Shown: positions 45,614 through 56,242, counted from the first letter of the stretch. The stretch: DNA of 58,173 nt from an uncultured Prevotellaceae bacterium (GCA_947165675.1 CAMVBJ010000020.1:1-58173); one strand, 5' to 3'. A program made the numbers and translations. The notes: generated by a model from the sequence alone, not told the origin.

Positions 45614-46864
45614 TCAGACAGACATCTCTCCCAATAGTTCAAAATTGGACTTGGAGAGTTGCTGCTTGGCAAATTCACGGGTGAGCACATATTTTTTCTT
45701 GCCCAATGAGGGTGCCTGGTACATGACATCGATCATGATGGTCTCGAACAGGCTGCGCAATCCGCGAGCACCCAGTTTGTACTCGATGGCCTTGTCCACG
45801 ACAAACTCCAGCACGTCGTCATCGATGACCAGTTCCACACCGTCCATCTCAAGCAGTTTCCTGTACTGGCGCACGATGGCGTTCTTGGGCTCGGTGAGGA
45901 TGCGTAACAGCGCGTCACGGTCCAGGGGCTCCAGGTTGGTGAGGATGGGCAGACGGCCGATGATCTCGGGGATGAGGCCATAGCTGCGCAGGTCCTGGGG
46001 TGCCACATAGTGTAACAGCTTTTCCCTGTCGGTCTTGCTGACATGATTGCCGCCAGCATAGCCCACAACGTGAGTGTTGAGGCGCTGGGCAATCTTGCGC
46101 TCAATGCCCTCAAAGGCACCGCCACAGATGAAGAGGATATTCTTGGTATCGACGGCAATCATCTTCTGCTCGGGATGCTTGCGGCCACCCTGGGGCGGCA
46201 CGTTGACCACCGATCCCTCAAGCAGCTTGAGCAGTCCCTGCTGGACGCCCTCGCCGCTGACGTCGCGCGTGATGGAGGGATTGTCGCCCTTACGGGCAAT
46301 CTTGTCGATCTCGTCAATGAAAACGATGCCTCGTTCGGCCTCGGCAACATTATAGTCACACGCGGCAAGCAACCTGGTCAACAAGCTCTCGATGTCCTCG
46401 CCCACATAGCCGGCCTCGGTGAGCACGGTAGCATCCACGATGGCGAAGGGAACTTTGAGCATCCTGGCTATCGTCTTGGCCAGCAATGTCTTGCCCGTGC
46501 CAGTTGGGCCCACAATGATAATGTTGCTCTTTTCAATCTCGATGTCATCGTCACGCGTCTGGTTGAGTCGCTTATAGTGGTTATAGACAGCGACCGACAG
46601 GTAACGCTTGGCCGTGTCCTGCCCGATGACAAACTGGTCGAGATAGGCCTTGATCTCATCGGGCTTGGGCAGGTTATCCATGCTGATGTCGGTCAGCGCC
46701 GAGGTGGCCATCTTGCCCAGGTATTCACGGGACAATTCGGCGGCCCGCTCGGCACAGTCGTTGCAGATGCAGCCGTTCATGCCCGGCAACATCAGTTCGA
46801 CCTCACGGTCACTGCGACCACAGAAACTGCAATATAGCGTGTTGGTATCTTTCTTTTTAGCCAT
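45614..46864 (-). CDS. clpX: ClpX ATPase, specificity subunit of ClpXP
   Basis: 416 aa. N-terminal C4 zinc-binding domain (CSFCGRS, CICNDC), AAA+ module with Walker [12 protein letters not shown], pore loop GYVG in [11 protein letters not shown], Walker [10 protein letters not shown], and sensor-2 region. It unfolds tagged proteins and feeds them to ClpP. It starts 2 bp after clpP, so the two are certainly one operon. Confidence 0.97.
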   Translation of the reverse strand: MAKKKDTNTLYCSFCGRSDREVELMLPGMNGCICNDCAERAAELSREYLGKMATSALTDISMDNLPKPDEIKAYLDQFVIGQDTAKRYLSVAVYNHYKRLNQTRDDDIEIEKSNIIIVGPTGTGKTLLAKTIARMLKVPFAIVDATVLTEAGYVGEDIESLLTRLLAACDYNVAEAERGIVFIDEIDKIARKGDNPSITRDVSGEGVQQGLLKLLEGSVVNVPPQGGRKHPEQKMIAVDTKNILFICGGAFEGIERKIAQRLNTHVVGYAGGNHVSKTDREKLLHYVAPQDLRSYGLIPEIIGRLPILTNLEPLDRDALLRILTEPKNAIVRQYRKLLEMDGVELVIDDDVLEFVVDKAIEYKLGARGLRSLFETIMIDVMYQAPSLGKKKYVLTREFAKQQLSKSNFELLGEMSV

Positions 46865-46866
46865 GC

Positions 46867-47574
46867 TTATGGATTGGTCTTATTCTCCTGATCGACAACA
46901 GTTGATTTCTCACGGACGAGGACCTTGTCAATCATGCCATACTCCTTGGCCTCGGCAGCAGTCATCCAGTAGTCACGGTCACTGTCGGCATACACTTTGT
47001 CATAGGGCTGACCCGAGTGGTCACTGATGATCGTGTAAAGCTCCTGTTTGAGCTTGAGGATCTCACGTGAGGTGATTTCGATATCGGATGCCTGACCGCT
47101 AATGCCGCCCATGGGCTGATGAATCATCACGCGGCTGTGCTTGAGTGCAAATCGCTTATCCTTCTGCCCTGCCACAAGGAGCACGGCTGCCATCGATGCG
47201 GCCATGCCGGTGCAGATGGTGGAAACGTCGCTCTGGATATATTGCATCGTGTCATAGATACCCAAGCCCGCATACACCGATCCACCAGGCGAGTTGATGT
47301 ACAGGGAGATATCCTTGCCGGGGTCAGCGCTGTCGAGATAGAGCAACTGGGCCTGAATCACATTGGCAGTATAGTCATCGACCTGGGTTCCCAGGAAGAT
47401 GATGCGGTCCATCATCAGACGCGAGAACACGTCGAGCTGAGTGACGTTGAGTTGGCGTTCCTCCATGATGGTGGGAGAAATGTAATTATTGGTTACGCCA
47501 GCGGCAAACTGGTCAAGCGCCAGTCCATTCATGCCTAAATGATGTACTGCAAATTTTCTGAAATCGTTTTCCAT
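46867..47574 (-). CDS. clpP: ATP-dependent Clp protease proteolytic subunit
   Basis: 235 aa. Catalytic triad Ser127 (GMAASMAA), His152 (MIHQPMGG) and Asp201 (SDRDYWM). The N-terminal 35 residues include a leader that is probably processed. It forms the barrel protease partner of ClpX, whose gene follows immediately. The promoter box TATCTTTG (47611-47618, minus) is 36 nt upstream. Confidence 0.97.
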   Translation of the reverse strand: MENDFRKFAVHHLGMNGLALDQFAAGVTNNYISPTIMEERQLNVTQLDVFSRLMMDRIIFLGTQVDDYTANVIQAQLLYLDSADPGKDISLYINSPGGSVYAGLGIYDTMQYIQSDVSTICTGMAASMAAVLLVAGQKDKRFALKHSRVMIHQPMGGISGQASDIEITSREILKLKQELYTIISDHSGQPYDKVYADSDRDYWMTAAEAKEYGMIDKVLVREKSTVVDQENKTNP

Positions 47575-47610
47575 ATTAAAAAAACTTCTTGTTTAAAATT
47601 AATTTTTGTT

Positions 47611-47618
47611 CAAAGATA
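47611..47618 (-). promoter_or_regulatory. -7 box of clpPX
   Basis: The box reads TATCTTTG on the minus strand. No -33 box at the standard spacing is seen. Confidence 0.45.
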
Positions 47619-47723
47619 CTATATTTTTCTCAAACCGATATACGGCAGAGCGACTTTTTTATTGACATATACATAAATCACGACACCAAGCCAAGCAAAA
47701 ACCACGCCAACTGACAAAATTGC

Positions 47724-47760
47724 ATGTGGGGCAAGGTAGTCACGCTACCCTGCCCCACAT
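47724..47760 (-). terminator. Terminator of tig
   Basis: Arms ATGTGGGGCA (47724-47733) and TGCCCCACAT (47751-47760) with an inner GGTAG/CTACC pair. On the minus strand it is followed by GCAATTTTG. It lies 30 bp past the tig stop. Confidence 0.8.
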
Positions 47761-47789
47761 TATATATCTATCCTAAAAACGCTGGACAA

Positions 47790-49160
47790 TTATTTCTCTT
47801 CCTTCTCGTAGAGCTTGCGGAAGTCCTCGACGCTGATGCTCTTCTCGTTGACCTTGACGGCCTCCTTGACAGCGGCATAGAACTTGTTGTCGATGGCATG
47901 CTCATGGATCATGTCACGGGCGCGGTCGTCCTGCATGAAGCGCTCGGCCTGCTGACGCACGAGGTCCTCGGGAGCGTTGTAGATACCATACTGCGACAGT
48001 TGCTGCTGTGCAAAGATAAAGGCGGCGGTGTCAATGTCCTCTTTCTCAACCTTGATGCCGAGCTCCTGGGCCAAGTGGTCCTTAACGAGCTGCCAACGCA
48101 GTGACTGGAACATGTTCTGGGCCTCCTTGTCGGTTACCTCGCCATTGTTCTTGTCGTCCTGCTCGCGGCGCAGCTTCAAGAAGCGCTTCAAGAACTCCTC
48201 GGGCAACTGCAGGTCGCCAGCCTTCTCGGTGAGGATGCGCTGAGCGTCGATCGTGAAGCGGTAGTTGCTCTCGGGAACATTAGCCTGGACAATCATGGCG
48301 CGCACGGCCTCACGGAAGGCAGCCTCGTCCTTGACGTCGGTCTCGGTGCCCAGGACGCCCTTGAAGAACTCCTCGTTCATCTCGGCCTCCTTGTTGACCT
48401 TGACCTCCTCGATGGTGATGCGGAAGTCGCTCTTCACGTCGGCATCCTTGCGGTCCACGTTGAGCATCGATGCCAACTCGGCCTGATTGCCGCCATTGGC
48501 CTTGTGGGGGTTGAACACGAAGGTGTCACCCACCTTGACGCCGACAAACTTGGCAGCCTCTTCCTCATCGGTCATGTATCGGGGCGAAATCACGGTGCGC
48601 TCCACCTTGATGCCGTCCTGCTTCTCATTGCCCTGCTCGTCGAGCTCGATCATCGAGCCACGCAGCATCGACTCCTTGTCGCTCACCTCGCCGTCAACGA
48701 GGGTGCCCAGGCGCTTGCGGTCGTGGGCGATAGCGTCATCGACCATCTGGTCGGTCACTTCGATATTGTAATAGGGCACATTGATGCGCTTGTTAAGCTT
48801 GAGTTCAATCGCGGGTGCCAAGCCCAGGTCATACTTGAAGGTCATCTCCTCGTCCTTCATGATATCGACCTTGGTGTCCTCGTTGGGCAGCGGCTCACCG
48901 AGCACTTGCAGCTTATTCTCGCGAATGTAGTCATACACTGCACGTCCCACCATGCGGTCAATCACATTGGCGGTAGCACTGGGGCCATAGAACTTCATCA
49001 ACAAGTTCTTGGGGGCCTTACCGGGACGGAAACCCTTAAGGGGGTGACGAACACCCATCTGAGCGACTTCCTTGTTCACGTCGCTGGCAACATCTTCTCT
49101 CTTGAGCTCAACGGTGAGCAGTCCGTTCACCGCATCAATTTGTTCAAAACTTACGTTCAT
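47790..49160 (-). CDS. tig: Trigger factor
   Basis: 456 aa. N-terminal ribosome-binding domain with the signature GFRPGKAPKNLL (about residues 43-54), a central PPIase-like domain (about 155-250) and a long helical C-terminal chaperone domain ending in an acidic KLYEKEEK tail. It binds nascent chains at the ribosome exit. The PPIase domain has insertions and lacks a clear FKBP core, as usual in Bacteroidetes. It is upstream of clpPX with a terminator in between. Confidence 0.93.
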   Translation of the reverse strand: MNVSFEQIDAVNGLLTVELKREDVASDVNKEVAQMGVRHPLKGFRPGKAPKNLLMKFYGPSATANVIDRMVGRAVYDYIRENKLQVLGEPLPNEDTKVDIMKDEEMTFKYDLGLAPAIELKLNKRINVPYYNIEVTDQMVDDAIAHDRKRLGTLVDGEVSDKESMLRGSMIELDEQGNEKQDGIKVERTVISPRYMTDEEEAAKFVGVKVGDTFVFNPHKANGGNQAELASMLNVDRKDADVKSDFRITIEEVKVNKEAEMNEEFFKGVLGTETDVKDEAAFREAVRAMIVQANVPESNYRFTIDAQRILTEKAGDLQLPEEFLKRFLKLRREQDDKNNGEVTDKEAQNMFQSLRWQLVKDHLAQELGIKVEKEDIDTAAFIFAQQQLSQYGIYNAPEDLVRQQAERFMQDDRARDMIHEHAIDNKFYAAVKEAVKVNEKSISVEDFRKLYEKEEK

Positions 49161-49210
49161 TACTTGTTTTCTATTGTCGGTTAAATGTTTAAATTCTCAA
49201 AAAGCGGGTG

Positions 49211-49241
49211 CAAAGGTACTACTTTTACCACGATACACAAA
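49211..49241 (-). promoter_or_regulatory. Promoter of tig
   Basis: On the minus strand TTTG (49241-49238), 19 bp, TACCTTTG (49218-49211), a full consensus match. Confidence 0.68.
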
Positions 49242-49280
49242 ATTTAACCGCCACTTTTTACAAAAAAGAAAGTCAGTTTA

Positions 49281-49353
49281 AAAACAAGAAGTACAAGAAA
49301 TACAATTCGTTGGTTTTTCAACGCACGATTGTATTTCTTGTACTTCTTGTTTT
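49281..49353 (-). terminator. Long hairpin between the ECF sigma gene and tig
   Basis: Arms 49281-49310 and 49325-49353 pair over 29 bp with one bulged T. The arms are built of near-repeats of TACAAGAA. The hairpin lies 23 bp past the sigma factor stop and upstream of the tig promoter; it probably terminates the sigma transcript. Confidence 0.75.
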
Positions 49354-49375
49354 TCCTTTTAAGAAAAGTGGGGGC

Positions 49376-49966
49376 TTACAGGGTGAGGGCGATGTTGTGC
49401 TCCTCGGCCATGCGACGCATGTTCAGGATGGCATAGCGCATGCGACCCAGCGCTGTGTTGATGCTCACGCCGGTAGTATCGGCGATTTCCTTAAAGCTCA
49501 TGTTCTTGTAGTAACGCATCACGAGCACCTCGCGCTGACTCTCGGGCAAAGCCCTGACAAGACGGCGAATGTCGTCATGAATCTGGGTAGCGATGATATT
49601 GTCCTCGATAGTACTGTCCGAGAGTTCCTTACGGTTCAAGACATTGGCATCCTCGTCGTCGGTGGACTGCAAGTTCTCGGCCTTGGCCTGCCTGAAGTAA
49701 TCGATGATGAGGTTGTGTGCAATGCGTGTGATCCAGGCAGGGAAATGCCCGTTCTCGACATAACGGCCCTGCTTGATGGTCATGATAGCCTTCACAAAAG
49801 TATCCTGGAAAATGTCATCGGCGAGTTCCTCGCTTTTCACCGCATGATATATATATGCAAAGACACGGTCCTTGTGTCGCTCCAGCAGCGAATCAAAGGC
49901 CTCGTTGTTGCCATCGACATACAGCGAAATGAGTTGCTCATCGCTCTTGTCCTTGTAAATATTCAT
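49376..49966 (-). CDS. ECF sigma factor (RpoE/SigW type)
   Basis: 196 aa. Region 2 (about 20-95; FDSLLERHKDRVFAYIYH, DDIFQDTFVKAI, FPAWITRIAHNLIIDYFR) and region 4 (about 130-185; LPESQREVLVMRYYKNMSFKEIADTTGVSINTALGRMRYA). An Asn/Asp/Glu-rich linker separates them. No anti-sigma gene is adjacent. It may control envelope or stress genes. It ends in a strong hairpin. Confidence 0.92.
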   Translation of the reverse strand: MNIYKDKSDEQLISLYVDGNNEAFDSLLERHKDRVFAYIYHAVKSEELADDIFQDTFVKAIMTIKQGRYVENGHFPAWITRIAHNLIIDYFRQAKAENLQSTDDEDANVLNRKELSDSTIEDNIIATQIHDDIRRLVRALPESQREVLVMRYYKNMSFKEIADTTGVSINTALGRMRYAILNMRRMAEEHNIALTL

Positions 49967-50083
49967 TACTATATATTTTTGGTCAATAATGAGTAATGTT
50001 TGTCGATAGGCAGGTTTATTTTAGTTATTTAAAATCATTAAAGTTAATACTCTCAACACATGAAATCCTAAGATTCCAGGCTG

Positions 50084-50113
50084 CAAATATAAGTAAATTC
50101 AAAAAAACAGCAA
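50084..50113 (-). promoter_or_regulatory. Promoter of the ECF sigma gene
   Basis: On the minus strand TTG (50113-50111), 19 bp, TATATTTG (50091-50084). The leader would be about 115 nt. Confidence 0.5.
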
Positions 50114-50175
50114 CATTTTTTCAAAAAAAAGTGAATTGCGAGATGTTTTTTTGATGATTTACCACCAGCGTCACG

Positions 50176-50505
50176 TCAACGGCGACGGCGGTTGCCACGC
50201 AGTTTCAGGAGCCAACGAGTGAGCTTGAAACCGAGCAGGGCATAGTCGGCAGTCTTCAAGTGAGACACTGTGCCAGGCCTGAACATGAGTGCACGCACGC
50301 CATTAGTGGCCACATTGCTCTTCAAGCCCTCAATATTGTACTGCATCGTTGCGCGGCCCACCTCTCGACGCACCAGCGCCTTGCCGCGTGCGCGCCGCAG
50401 CTCGTCGAGCGTCATGCCACGCCAAGTCTCAGGGGCATCAGGGGTTGCCACAGGTAGCTGTGACTGGGAGGGAGTTCCACCACTATTCATGTTGTCGCTA
50501 CTCAT
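50176..50505 (-). CDS. Small basic protein of unknown function
   Basis: 109 aa from ATG 50505, which overlaps the stop of the holin-like gene (50498-50500) in the usual operon fashion; a longer start is not credible. It begins with a polar Ser/Pro-rich segment, then TWRGMTLDELRRARGKALVRREVGRATMQ, and ends with a strongly basic KLRGNRRRR. No family was recognised. Its place after the YtxH and holin-like genes suggests a membrane-associated partner. Confidence 0.6.
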   Translation of the reverse strand: MSSDNMNSGGTPSQSQLPVATPDAPETWRGMTLDELRRARGKALVRREVGRATMQYNIEGLKSNVATNGVRALMFRPGTVSHLKTADYALLGFKLTRWLLKLRGNRRRR

Positions 50506-50848
50506 TGTCACCAGGTTTAAGGAACAACTTGCTAATGAAACGAGCCACGGGATCCACGATGAGCTGCTTCTTGAAGGCAAACACGACAAGCAGCAGTATC
50601 AACAGGATGCCGGCAGCAATCAAGTGCGCGCCCCATGTGCATCCCAGAGCCGATGAAAGCACACCAATGAGAGCAGCAATGACGTGATGGAGTACAAATG
50701 TGGCGACGATAATCACAACCGCCACAAAGGCTATCGACGACAACAGGATTGCCATCTTCTCGACAGCGGTGAGCTTGGCATAATCCCACTCCAGCGAGAA
50801 AAACTTGCGTGCCTCATTAAACAGTTTTTTATAATCTATCTCGTTCAT
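50498..50848 (-). CDS. Phage-holin-like/DUF1469-type membrane protein
   Basis: 116 aa from ATG 50848; 50869 is an alternative. An amphipathic N-terminal helix (YKKLFNEARKFFSLEWDYAKLTAVEK) is followed by two TM helices (about 37-60 and 70-92) and a charged tail ending LKPGDNE. The layout matches the small membrane proteins that accompany YtxH proteins in Bacteroidetes. Function unknown. Confidence 0.68.
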   Translation of the reverse strand: MNEIDYKKLFNEARKFFSLEWDYAKLTAVEKMAILLSSIAFVAVVIIVATFVLHHVIAALIGVLSSALGCTWGAHLIAAGILLILLLVVFAFKKQLIVDPVARFISKLFLKPGDNE

Positions 50849-50926
50849 GTCATTACAAAACATGGTCATGGCAGGCGGATTGACAGTTCCGCGTCACTCC
50901 GCCTGTCATGGATAGCTGCTATTTTG

Positions 50927-51124
50927 TCAGTCCTCGATCTGAGCGCTGATCTGCTTCACGAGCTGCTCTACCTCGTCATCGCTGAAGTCGATGCCGTTCT
51001 TCTTGAGCATCTCCTTGATGCGGGTGCGCAGGTCGGAACCCTTTTCAGGAGCAAACAGGATGGCTGCTGATGCACCAACGAGAGCACCACCCAGGAATGC
51101 GTATAATAAACTTAATCCTCTCAT
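50927..51124 (-). CDS. YtxH domain protein
   Basis: 65 aa. One TM helix (LYAFLGGALVGASAAILFAPEKG) with the YtxH signature FAPEKGSDLR, followed by an amphipathic acidic helix. It is the second of two tandem YtxH genes, 24 bp apart. The family is linked to general or envelope stress; no catalytic role is expected. Confidence 0.82.
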   Translation of the reverse strand: MRGLSLLYAFLGGALVGASAAILFAPEKGSDLRTRIKEMLKKNGIDFSDDEVEQLVKQISAQIED

Positions 51125-51148
51125 TTTAATATTATTTTAAAGTGGTTA

Positions 51149-51355
51149 TTAATCTAACTTATCCTTAATTTCCTCGGCGATGTCATCAACGAGGTTGTCA
51201 AGCTTGGAGCCTTTGAGCTTCACGCCTTGTTCACGCAGCGCATCAGCGATACGCTTACGGGTGTCATCACCTTTCTCCGGGGCAAAAAGCAAACCCAGTG
51301 CCGCGCCGGCGATTGCGCCGCCCACGACTGCCATAACAATGTTGATCGGTTTCAT
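51149..51355 (-). CDS. YtxH domain protein
   Basis: 68 aa. TM helix with glycine zipper (VMAVVGGAIAGAALGLLFAPEKG), YtxH signature FAPEKGDDTR, and a helical acidic tail. It is the first gene of the minus-strand set YtxH-YtxH-holin-like-unknown. Confidence 0.82.
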   Translation of the reverse strand: MKPINIVMAVVGGAIAGAALGLLFAPEKGDDTRKRIADALREQGVKLKGSKLDNLVDDIAEEIKDKLD

Positions 51356-51519
51356 AACTTTGTTCTATTAGCTAATTAAATAATTAATAATATCTTAGTA
51401 ATGTCAATTCAAGCAATAATTGTGCCATTACGGGAGTTCCTTGCCTGATTTGGGCAATAAAATTAATATTTCTTTTTGAATTGGACAAGCAATCCACAAA
51501 ATATTATCAATAATTTTAG

Positions 51520-51527
51520 TAATTTTG
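51520..51527 (+). promoter_or_regulatory. -7 box of uvrA
   Basis: TAATTTTG, 19 nt before the ATG at 51547. The -33 box is not clear. I saw no SOS-type operator that I could support. Confidence 0.5.
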
Positions 51528-51546
51528 CACCCCCAAATCATTCAGC

Positions 51547-54348
51547 ATGGCTACAGGAGATATCATCATCAAGGGTGCACGCGTCAACAACCTGAAGGAT
51601 GTTGACGTGAATATTCCACGCGGCAAGTTTGTCGTGATCACCGGTCTATCGGGTTCAGGCAAATCGTCACTGGCATTTGACACACTCTATGCCGAGGGGC
51701 AGCGCCGCTACGTGGAGAGCTTGTCATCCTATGCCCGCCAGTTCATGGGCAGGATGACCAAACCAGACTGCGACTTCATCCGCGGCCTTCCGCCTGCCAT
51801 AGCCGTTGAACAGCGCACGGTAACACGCAACTCGCGCAGCACCGTCGGCACGAGCACCGAGATTTATGACTACCTGCGCCTGCTGTTTGCCCGCGTGGGC
51901 AAAACGTATTCACCCATCTCGGGGCAACTGGTCAAGAAGCACACTGCCAATGATGTCATCAACACGATCAACAGTTATCCTGACGGCACCCGCCTTGCCC
52001 TGTTGACCGAGGTTATCGTGCCCGAGGGGCGCGACCCTAACACTCAGCTCGACATCCTTATTAAGGGGGGCTATTCCAGACTCATGACGAGAGATTACCG
52101 CTTTGTGGACATTGCGCAGCTGATGTCTGCTGGTGGAGACCTCGACCCAGCCGACTACCGCTTGCTCATCGATCGCATGGCTGTCACCCACAACCGTGAC
52201 GACGAAATGCGCTTGTTAGACTCGTTGCAGACCGCTTTCTATGAAGGCAAAGACGAGTGCATTGTGGTTATCTGGCAACAGGATGGCGAGATGGTCGAGC
52301 ACCGTTTCTCCAAGCGATTTGAGTTGGATGGGATGACCTTTGAGGAGCCGAGTGACTTGATGTTCAACTTCAACAACCCACTGGGCGCCTGCCCCACATG
52401 CGAGGGATTTGGCAGCGTGATCGGTATTGATGAGAACCTTGTCATCCCCGACAGGAGCCGCTCGGTCTATGACGATGCGGTGATGTGCTGGCGTGGCCAA
52501 GTGATGAGCGAGTGGAAACGCGAGTTCATCCATGTGGCCGCACAACACAATTTCCCCATACACAAGCCCTATCACGAGCTTAGCCAGCCTGAGCTTGACT
52601 TGCTGTGGCACGGCACCAGTGATGGCTCATGGAAGGGCATTGACGGCTTCTTTGAGTGGGTAAAGAGCAAATCCTATGCGATACAATTCCGCGTCTTGCA
52701 GGCACGCTATCGTGGCAAGACCACATGTCCCACTTGCCACGGCACACGCCTCAAGCCCCAAGCGGGCTACGTCAAGGTGGGCGGCATGACCATTAGCGAC
52801 ATGGTGCGTATGCCCGTCAAGGACTTGTCCCAATGGTTTGCCCAGTTGCAACTCGATGAGACCGACGCACAGATCGCCAAGCGCCTGCTGACCGAGATCA
52901 ACACGCGACTCGACTACCTGTGTGACGTGGGTGTCGGCTACCTAACACTCGACCGCCTGTCCGCAACGCTCTCGGGAGGCGAGAGCCAGCGCATCAATTT
53001 AGCGACCGCATTAGGCAGTTCACTTGTCGGCTCAGTCTATATCCTCGACGAGCCGTCTATCGGCCTGCATCCACGAGACACCCATCGGCTCATCCATGTG
53101 TTGAAAATGCTTCAACAGTTGGGCAACACCGTAGTGGTCGTTGAGCATGACGAGGACATCATCCGAACAGCCGACTATCTTATCGACGTGGGTCCAGAAG
53201 CAGGGCGCAACGGTGGGCGCATCACCTATCAGGGGCCTGTTGACCAACTCACCACCGCCACCGAGAGCTATACCGCCAAATACTTGACAGGATCTCTCTT
53301 CATCCCCGTGCCCAAGCAACGCCGCAAGTGGAACCAATATATCGAGGTGAAGGGTGCGACTCACAACAATCTTAAAAACATCAACGTCAAGTTCCCTCTG
53401 GGCGTAATGACCGTTGTGACAGGCGTGAGCGGCTCCGGTAAGTCCACCTTAGTGGGCAAGATCCTCTACCCTGCCCTGGCCCGCAACTATGACCAGACAG
53501 CCGAGGTGCCCGGCAGCCACAACAGCATCACTGGCGACATGAGCAGGTTGCAGGCAGTGGAATTTATCGATCAAGGCCCTATCGGCAAGAGCTCACGCAG
53601 CAATCCCGCCACCTACCTGAAAGCCTTTGATGAGATACGTCAACTTTTTGCACAGCAACAGTTGTCCAAGCAGATGGGCTATAACTCCAGTTTCTTCTCT
53701 TTCAACTCACCAGGTGGCAGGTGTGAGGAGTGCAAGGGCGAGGGAACCATCACCATCGAGATGCAGTTCATGGCCGACATCACCCTCACCTGCGAGGCCT
53801 GTCATGGCAAGCGCTTCTCTCGCAATGCGCTTGATGTGACCTTCCGCGACCGCACCATCAGCGACGTGCTGGACATGACCGTGAACCAAGCGATTGAATT
53901 CTTCAACGAGTCGAGCACCTATAACGAACACAAAATCGTTCGTCGCCTCAAGCCTTTACAGGACGTGGGACTGGGTTACATCAAGTTAGGCCAGTCGTCA
54001 TCGACCCTGTCCGGCGGTGAGAATCAGCGCGTCAAGCTTGCTTATTACCTGAGCGGGGAGCGACAGGGCAACACGATGTTCATCTTTGACGAGCCAACGA
54101 CAGGCCTGCACTTCCACGACATCAATACACTGATGCGATCGTTTGACCAGCTCATTGCCAACGGCCACACGGTCGTTATCATCGAGCACAACCTGGATGT
54201 CATCAAGTGTGCCGACCACATCATCGACTTGGGACCCGAAGGTGGCGAGAATGGTGGTAACATCGTCGTCACTGGCACGCCCGAACAAGTAGCCCAGTGC
54301 AAGGAGAGCTATACAGGTCGTTTCCTGGCCGAAAAACTGAAACGATAA
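51547..54348 (+). CDS. uvrA: Excinuclease ABC subunit A
   Basis: 933 aa, normal UvrA length. Two ABC modules: Walker [11 protein letters not shown] (about 33-42) and [10 protein letters not shown]; signatures LSGGESQR and LSGGENQR; Walker [14 protein letters not shown] and [13 protein letters not shown]. Zinc-binding pairs [16 protein letters not shown] and [16 protein letters not shown] are intact. It detects DNA damage with UvrB in nucleotide excision repair. Bacteroidetes often have two uvrA genes, so it may be either paralogue. The AlkD-like gene follows. Confidence 0.95.
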   Translation: MATGDIIIKGARVNNLKDVDVNIPRGKFVVITGLSGSGKSSLAFDTLYAEGQRRYVESLSSYARQFMGRMTKPDCDFIRGLPPAIAVEQRTVTRNSRSTVGTSTEIYDYLRLLFARVGKTYSPISGQLVKKHTANDVINTINSYPDGTRLALLTEVIVPEGRDPNTQLDILIKGGYSRLMTRDYRFVDIAQLMSAGGDLDPADYRLLIDRMAVTHNRDDEMRLLDSLQTAFYEGKDECIVVIWQQDGEMVEHRFSKRFELDGMTFEEPSDLMFNFNNPLGACPTCEGFGSVIGIDENLVIPDRSRSVYDDAVMCWRGQVMSEWKREFIHVAAQHNFPIHKPYHELSQPELDLLWHGTSDGSWKGIDGFFEWVKSKSYAIQFRVLQARYRGKTTCPTCHGTRLKPQAGYVKVGGMTISDMVRMPVKDLSQWFAQLQLDETDAQIAKRLLTEINTRLDYLCDVGVGYLTLDRLSATLSGGESQRINLATALGSSLVGSVYILDEPSIGLHPRDTHRLIHVLKMLQQLGNTVVVVEHDEDIIRTADYLIDVGPEAGRNGGRITYQGPVDQLTTATESYTAKYLTGSLFIPVPKQRRKWNQYIEVKGATHNNLKNINVKFPLGVMTVVTGVSGSGKSTLVGKILYPALARNYDQTAEVPGSHNSITGDMSRLQAVEFIDQGPIGKSSRSNPATYLKAFDEIRQLFAQQQLSKQMGYNSSFFSFNSPGGRCEECKGEGTITIEMQFMADITLTCEACHGKRFSRNALDVTFRDRTISDVLDMTVNQAIEFFNESSTYNEHKIVRRLKPLQDVGLGYIKLGQSSSTLSGGENQRVKLAYYLSGERQGNTMFIFDEPTTGLHFHDINTLMRSFDQLIANGHTVVIIEHNLDVIKCADHIIDLGPEGGENGGNIVVTGTPEQVAQCKESYTGRFLAEKLKR

Positions 54349-54389
54349 CCCATCTACAGACTAATCATCACCCACCAAGTATAAAAGCT

Positions 54390-54974
54390 ATGATGAATTC
54401 CGTTTCTGAAACCAACGACAACCCTGCACGCCTGCTTCGCAAGGACTTTTTTGCTTATCGCAACGGCATCATTGCCGACAAACTGAGAAACGCCGGCGAT
54501 CCGCACACCATCATTATGGGGAACCTGCTTGCCGACCTGCTCACCATCACCAACCATGCCCGTAACAGCATCGGCGATGACGCGCGCTTAGCCTCCGTTG
54601 CCCAAGAGTTATGGACCGACACCCATTCTCGCGAATGCCGCTTGGCCGCACCCATGCTGTTCCCTCCCGAACTGATGTCGAAGCAGTTAGCTTTACAGTG
54701 GTGTGAAAACATCGAGACGACCGAGGTGGCCGACAACTTGTGCCACAAGCTGTTGCGTCACATTCCTGAGAGCCAGGAGGTCATGAATGAACTAATCTCA
54801 AGTGAAGGGCAGATGCAAAGATACACTGGCTACCGCCTCATGCAAGGCTTGCTCGCATTAGGCAAACTCCACCCCACGGCATCACTCAGAACCCTTGTAG
54901 AAGCAGAAGCGGACCAAGGGCATTTCACGTCGTTGCTTAAAGACATTTTAGAAGAGTTGAACGAGATGGATTAG
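54390..54974 (+). CDS. AlkD-like HEAT-repeat protein
   Basis: 194 aa from ATG 54390 (or 54393); longer starts lie inside uvrA. It is mainly helical, with repeat-like units such as YRNGIIADKLRNAGDPHTIIMGN, RLASVAQELWTDTHSRECRLAAPML and TEVADNLCHKLLRHI, which resemble the AlkD DNA-glycosylase HEAT fold. Active-site residues could not be confirmed. It lies 41 bp after uvrA on the same strand, so a DNA-repair role is plausible. Confidence 0.6.
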   Translation: MMNSVSETNDNPARLLRKDFFAYRNGIIADKLRNAGDPHTIIMGNLLADLLTITNHARNSIGDDARLASVAQELWTDTHSRECRLAAPMLFPPELMSKQLALQWCENIETTEVADNLCHKLLRHIPESQEVMNELISSEGQMQRYTGYRLMQGLLALGKLHPTASLRTLVEAEADQGHFTSLLKDILEELNEMD

Positions 54975-54981
54975 CCACAGG

Positions 54982-56118
54982 CTACTCCTCCCACATCAAG
55001 TCTCGCATCACGCTGTCACTGAGCATGATGCCTTTACTTGTCAAGACATATTGTTTTTCTCCTATCCGACTCAGATTGCCCGCATCGATGTGACGCTGTG
55101 CTTCACGGATAAAATGGCGCCATGCCTCGTCGCCGAAGTCCTCACGTAATCGCTCCGCATCCACACCTCGTGATGTCCTGAGCCCTAACATCACCCGCTC
55201 GTCATACCGCTCCCATTGGGTTAACTGCTCAACCTCGCAAGCCGTCTTGCCAGCCATTACCGTGGACATGTATCGACGCAAGTCACAGGGGTTACTGCGC
55301 CTTACACGGCCGTCATAACTATGGGCGGCAGCACCTAAACCCAAATAGGGGATGTCCTGCCAATAAGAGGAATTGTGGCGAGAGTGATAACCAGGCATGG
55401 CAAAATTGGAAATCTCGTAATGCTCATAGCCCGCAGAAAACAATCGGTCAACCAGAATGCTGTACATCATCAGGCATTGATCCTCAGGAACCTCGACGAC
55501 TTCACCACGCTCGCGCTGATGCCACAACCGCGTTCCCTCCTCATAGGTGAGGCCATAAGCCGACAAATGCCGTGGCCGCAGTGCAATAGCCTGCTCCACA
55601 GATCGGGTCCATGACTCGACTGTCTGTCCAGGCAAGCCATAAATCAAGTCAATGCTGATGTTATCAATCCCATAATCTTGCAGACACTTAACCGCATCAA
55701 TCACTTGAAGGGCATCATGACGCCTCCCTATCATCTTGAGGATGTCATCCTCAAATGACTGAACTCCCATGCTCACACGGTTAATGCCCAGCGACTTGAT
55801 GGTCTCACACCAGTGCGGCGTCACATCGTCGGGATTGGCCTCGATAGTAAACTCCTCGACGTGACTCAAATCTATCACCTCTCGCAGGCCTCTTATCAGG
55901 CGCGACAACAGCGGCAACTGCAACTGTGACGGCGTGCCTCCGCCCATGTAGAGCGTCACGACCGGCTCACCACGCAACTCGCCACAACGCAGGCCAGCCT
56001 CAGCGAGCAATGCCTCAACATAGGGGGCACCTGCCTCGTGCAGCTGCAAGGTAGAATAGAAGTCACAATAACTGCAACGGCTCGCACAGAAAGGTATGTG
56101 TATATATATTCCAGCCAT
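54982..56118 (-). CDS. hemW: HemW-like radical SAM heme chaperone
   Basis: 378 aa. Radical SAM motif Cys11, Cys15, Cys18 (CASRCSYCDF), the typical IYIHIPFC start, the GGGTPSQL loop, FTIEANPDD, and the C-terminal HemN_C region. CxxxCxxCDF rather than CxxxCxxCxC favours HemW over coproporphyrinogen dehydrogenase HemN. It is convergent with the AlkD-like gene (7 bp between stops). Confidence 0.9.
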   Translation of the reverse strand: MAGIYIHIPFCASRCSYCDFYSTLQLHEAGAPYVEALLAEAGLRCGELRGEPVVTLYMGGGTPSQLQLPLLSRLIRGLREVIDLSHVEEFTIEANPDDVTPHWCETIKSLGINRVSMGVQSFEDDILKMIGRRHDALQVIDAVKCLQDYGIDNISIDLIYGLPGQTVESWTRSVEQAIALRPRHLSAYGLTYEEGTRLWHQRERGEVVEVPEDQCLMMYSILVDRLFSAGYEHYEISNFAMPGYHSRHNSSYWQDIPYLGLGAAAHSYDGRVRRSNPCDLRRYMSTVMAGKTACEVEQLTQWERYDERVMLGLRTSRGVDAERLREDFGDEAWRHFIREAQRHIDAGNLSRIGEKQYVLTSKGIMLSDSVMRDLMWEE

Positions 56119-56242
56119 GATTCATGAGGATATCCAGTGCAAAGGTAACTCTATTTTAGCATCAAGCCACAATCAAGCGGGCAACAATTAAGCTATTCAA
56201 CTGATTTTTTTAGTCTTGTTGATAAAATTCTTATTAATAATG

